Shown here piece by piece: positions 61,885 to 64,000 of a DNA stretch of 64,000 bases (its first letter is position 1; every line of letters begins with the position of its first letter). Where the stretch lies: assembly GCA_020446425.1 (NCBI GenBank), contig JAGRES010000031.1, positions 102,642-166,641 on the forward strand, read 5' to 3'. This stretch comes from Sphingobium sp. Lineage in GTDB: Bacteria; Pseudomonadota; Alphaproteobacteria; Sphingomonadales; Sphingomonadaceae. A program made the position numbers and the translations under genes. A model generated the notes under the pieces. That model saw only the letters and a program-made list of their open reading frames with translations, had not been told where the DNA came from and ran no database searches.

Positions 61885-62949
61885 TCATCGTTTCAGGATC
61901 GGGTGCTGGCTCTCCTTGAGCGCATCCACGACGTTCTTGGTGTCCTGGCTTTCGCCGCGCGGCAGGATCATCACCGCATCGCCGGTAGCCACCACGACCA
62001 GGTCGTCGACACCGCTGAGCGCCACCAAAGGCCCTTCGGAACGGACCATGCACCGCGCGCTATCGAGACTCAGCACATCGCCGAGATGCACATTGCCCTG
62101 CGTGTCCTTTTCCGACAGTTCATAAAGCGCGTCCCAACTGCCAATGTCGGACCAGCCCATGTCGACCGGAACCACGGCGACATTTTCCGCCTTTTCCATC
62201 ACAGCATAGTCGATGGAATCCGATGGAGACGCCATAAAAGCATCGGCAGAGGGCCGAATATAGGCTCCCTCCCGCACAGCGCCGTCCATAGCGGCCCGCG
62301 CCGCCGCCAGCATGGCCGGCGCATAGTGGCCAAGCGCATCGAGAAAAGCGCCCGCCCGCATCAGGAAAATACCGGCGTTCCAGCTATATATACCCTCATC
62401 CAGATAGGCCTGGGCCGTGATCGCGTCCGGCTTTTCGACGAAACGTTCCACGCGGCGTGCGCCATCGGCGATGCTTTCGCCGCCACGGATATAGCCATAG
62501 CCTGTCTCAGGACGATCAGGCGTGATCCCGAACGTCACCAGCCAGTCTTGCTCCGCCAACGGGGCCGCCGTTGCGATGGCTTTGTGAAAGGCGTCCAGAT
62601 CGGCAATACGATGGTCGCTGGGGCTAACGAGCATCAGTGCATCTTCGGGCAAAGCAAGCGCGGCCAGCGCTATGGCGGGCGCGGTATTGCGCCCCGCAGG
62701 CTCCAATATCAGCGTCACCGGGCGTCCCGCGCTATGCGCCATCACCATCTCGGCGCAGGCGGCATTGCAGACGATCAGCGGGTCGGCAAACTCACCAGCG
62801 GGCGTGCGCGCCAAAGTCTGCGTCAGCATCGAGCCGCCGGGAAAAAATTCAAAGAATTGCTTGGACTTGCTCTCGCGCGACAAGGGCCAGAGGCGCGTTC
62901 CTGCCCCGCCCGACAAAATAACAGGCACTATCCTGCTCGACAAAGGCAT
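61885..62949 (-). CDS. manC: Mannose-1-phosphate guanylyltransferase
   Basis: 354 residues. PVILSGGAGTRLWPLSRES is the nucleotidyltransferase signature, then SKQFFEFFPGGSML, LVSPSDHRI and RVERFVEKPD, and the closing VAVVPVDMGWSDIGSWDALY; all fit GDP-mannose pyrophosphorylases. The C-terminal phosphomannose isomerase cupin of bifunctional enzymes is absent. It gives GDP-mannose, which could be polymer precursor. Co-directional with thiE. Confidence 0.92.
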   Translation of the reverse strand: MPLSSRIVPVILSGGAGTRLWPLSRESKSKQFFEFFPGGSMLTQTLARTPAGEFADPLIVCNAACAEMVMAHSAGRPVTLILEPAGRNTAPAIALAALALPEDALMLVSPSDHRIADLDAFHKAIATAAPLAEQDWLVTFGITPDRPETGYGYIRGGESIADGARRVERFVEKPDAITAQAYLDEGIYSWNAGIFLMRAGAFLDALGHYAPAMLAAARAAMDGAVREGAYIRPSADAFMASPSDSIDYAVMEKAENVAVVPVDMGWSDIGSWDALYELSEKDTQGNVHLGDVLSLDSARCMVRSEGPLVALSGVDDLVVVATGDAVMILPRGESQDTKNVVDALKESQHPILKR

Positions 62950-63120
62950 CCGATCCTGTCCCTACGCGGGCGTGCTGCCCATTCACCTTCGCTTACGGAC
63001 GACGGCTTTCATGCGCAAGCCCGAGGCGCGCTCCCCATGATGAAATGTTGCGTTCCTGTATGACCAACGGCACATCTGTTCACCGTGTCACAGCCAAGTC
63101 ATTCAGCCTCCGGAGTCGCG

Positions 63121-63972
63121 ATGCCCGTTACCCTGCTGATGGGGGCAATGGTCTCGATCCAGTGCGGTGCGGCTTTGGCAAAAGGGCTTTTCCCGCTGGT
63201 CGGCGCAGTGGGAACCGCGACGATGCGCATCATATTGGCGGCTGCCATATTGGCGCTCATACTCCGGCCATGGGAAAAGGCGGCGAGCATCCGAGCCAAT
63301 ATACGCTCCGTGATCCTGTACGGGCTTTGCCTCGGCCTGATGAACATCAGCTTTTACGCAGCAATCGACCGCATACCATTGGGCGTTGCCGTCGCTCTGG
63401 AATTCACGGGCCCGTTGGGCGTGGCAATCCTCTCATCCCGCAGGCCGGTTGACCTGATATGGGTAGCGCTTGCCACCTTGGGCATTGTCGCGCTGGCGCG
63501 GGCACCATCTTCTGGCGAATCCCTCGATCTTTATGGCGTAGTTTTAGCCCTGCTGGCAGGGCTGTTCTGGGGCCTGTATATCATCTCCGGTGAGCGGGCT
63601 AGCCGCGAGCATGGTCAGCAGGCCGTCGCGATAGGCATGATCGTCGCCGCCCTGGTGGCTCTGCCAATAGGGCTTTCGCAGTCTGGAACCGCGATTTTCA
63701 ATATGGCGGCTCTACCGCTGGCATTGGCTGTCGCGCTTCTCTCGAGCGCCTTGCCATATTCGCTGGAGCTGGTGGCGCTGCGCCAGCTACCGAGAGCGAC
63801 TTTCGGCATATTGATGAGCTTGGAGCCGCTGATCGCGACACTGGCCGGATATCTTTTACTGCGTGAACATCTGGCGCCTCTGCAATGGGGCGCGATTGCG
63901 GCGATTGCGACTGCATCGGCGGGGGCGGTATGGTCCGCCGCCCAGCCGCCGAAACTGTCGGAGCCGCTTTAG
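63121..63972 (+). CDS. EamA/RhtA-family (DMT superfamily) transporter
   Basis: 283 residues from the ATG at 63121, with GGAG 5 bases upstream; a GTG at 63085 extends the frame without a Shine-Dalgarno. About ten helices in two EamA repeats, with GLCLGLMNISFYAAIDRIPL and VALRQLPRATFGILMSLEPL as in RhtA-like threonine/homoserine exporters. It may export an amino acid or metabolite and need not belong to the EPS set. A dispersed repeat overlaps its stop codon. Confidence 0.85.
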   Translation: MPVTLLMGAMVSIQCGAALAKGLFPLVGAVGTATMRIILAAAILALILRPWEKAASIRANIRSVILYGLCLGLMNISFYAAIDRIPLGVAVALEFTGPLGVAILSSRRPVDLIWVALATLGIVALARAPSSGESLDLYGVVLALLAGLFWGLYIISGERASREHGQQAVAIGMIVAALVALPIGLSQSGTAIFNMAALPLALAVALLSSALPYSLELVALRQLPRATFGILMSLEPLIATLAGYLLLREHLAPLQWGAIAAIATASAGAVWSAAQPPKLSEPL

Positions 63973-64000
63973 AGTCTGATCCATTTATGTGGAATCATGG
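63971..64000 (-). repeat. 30-base dispersed intergenic repeat, copy 2 (may continue past the window)
   Basis: Inverted relative to the copy at 44747-44776 with 27 of 30 bases identical (on the minus strand it reads CC-A-TGATTCCACATAA and on to GGATCA-G-ACTCT). It begins at the last two bases of the EamA stop codon and reaches the window end, so its full extent is unknown. Confidence 0.6.

Noticed and set aside
61351-63063. 570-residue plus-strand frame over thiE and manC
   Set aside because: It lies opposite two genes with clear family motifs and its translation is Arg/His/Gln-rich without domain features.

Overview
The window is almost entirely a cell-surface/exopolysaccharide (EPS) region from an alphaproteobacterium, most likely a sphingomonad (Sphingomonadaceae). 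This rests on the PEPxxWA-CTERM protein, a small protein resembling the XrtV sorting accessory family, PrtD/HlyD type I secretion genes beside dTDP-rhamnose genes (as I recall from sphingan clusters such as S-88), and GC-rich coding with AT-rich intergenic stretches. Genus cannot be fixed from sequence alone. I saw no rRNA, tRNA, transposase, integrase or CRISPR array.

Layout. (1) 1-15.3 kb: two minus-strand operons carrying GT39-type membrane glycosyltransferases, GT4 glycosyltransferases, two NAD-dependent epimerases, a UDP-HexNAc-type 6-dehydrogenase, a Wzx-like flippase and a sulfotransferase; between them on the plus strand lie a GMC oxidoreductase and an asparagine-synthase-like amidotransferase. 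(2) 15.6-23 kb, plus strand: an unknown membrane protein with a PepSY partner, then a three-gene unit of a UDP-glucuronate decarboxylase fused to a flavoprotein, a GT2 and a GH30-like lipoprotein. (3) 23-29 kb, minus strand: CmoA-like methyltransferase, CE4 deacetylase, stand-alone flavoprotein paralogue, UPF0104-type membrane protein and two GT2 enzymes. (4) 29-39.5 kb: PEPxxWA-CTERM protein, AAA+ ATPase, acyltransferase 3, probable XrtV accessory, second flippase, periplasmic beta-helix enzyme, second sulfotransferase, Wzy/WaaL-like protein and two left-handed beta-helix acyltransferases. (5) 39.5-44.7 kb: a T1SS ABC transporter and rmlA-rmlC-rmlD-rmlB. (6) 44.8-55.7 kb: a small RTX protein, a GT2, a methyltransferase, two large beta-helix/RTX secreted proteins, a second T1SS ABC transporter and an HlyD adaptor. 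(7) 55.8-64 kb: ugd, a UDP-glucuronate 4-epimerase, a four-gene acyl-activation/transfer cassette (acyltransferase, ACP, AMP ligase, SDR), thiE, a GDP-mannose pyrophosphorylase and an EamA transporter.

How it fits together (inference). The sugar-nucleotide genes can supply dTDP-L-rhamnose, UDP-GlcA, UDP-GalA, UDP-xylose, a UDP-HexNAc uronate and GDP-mannose. Many glycosyltransferases, two flippases and a polymerase/ligase would build and export one or more polymers, which sulfotransferases, acyltransferases, methyltransferases and a deacetylase could decorate. One periplasmic and two T1SS-type beta-helix enzymes look like a two-compartment polymer-tailoring set, comparable to AlgG/AlgE of alginate systems. 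Priming glycosyltransferase, Wza-type exporter and Wzc-type co-polymerase were not seen here, so the locus is incomplete or relies on genes elsewhere. The four clearest factor-independent terminators all follow single minus-strand genes for secreted proteins, and a TTAACCAT-like octamer lies 99-154 bases upstream of each of those genes.
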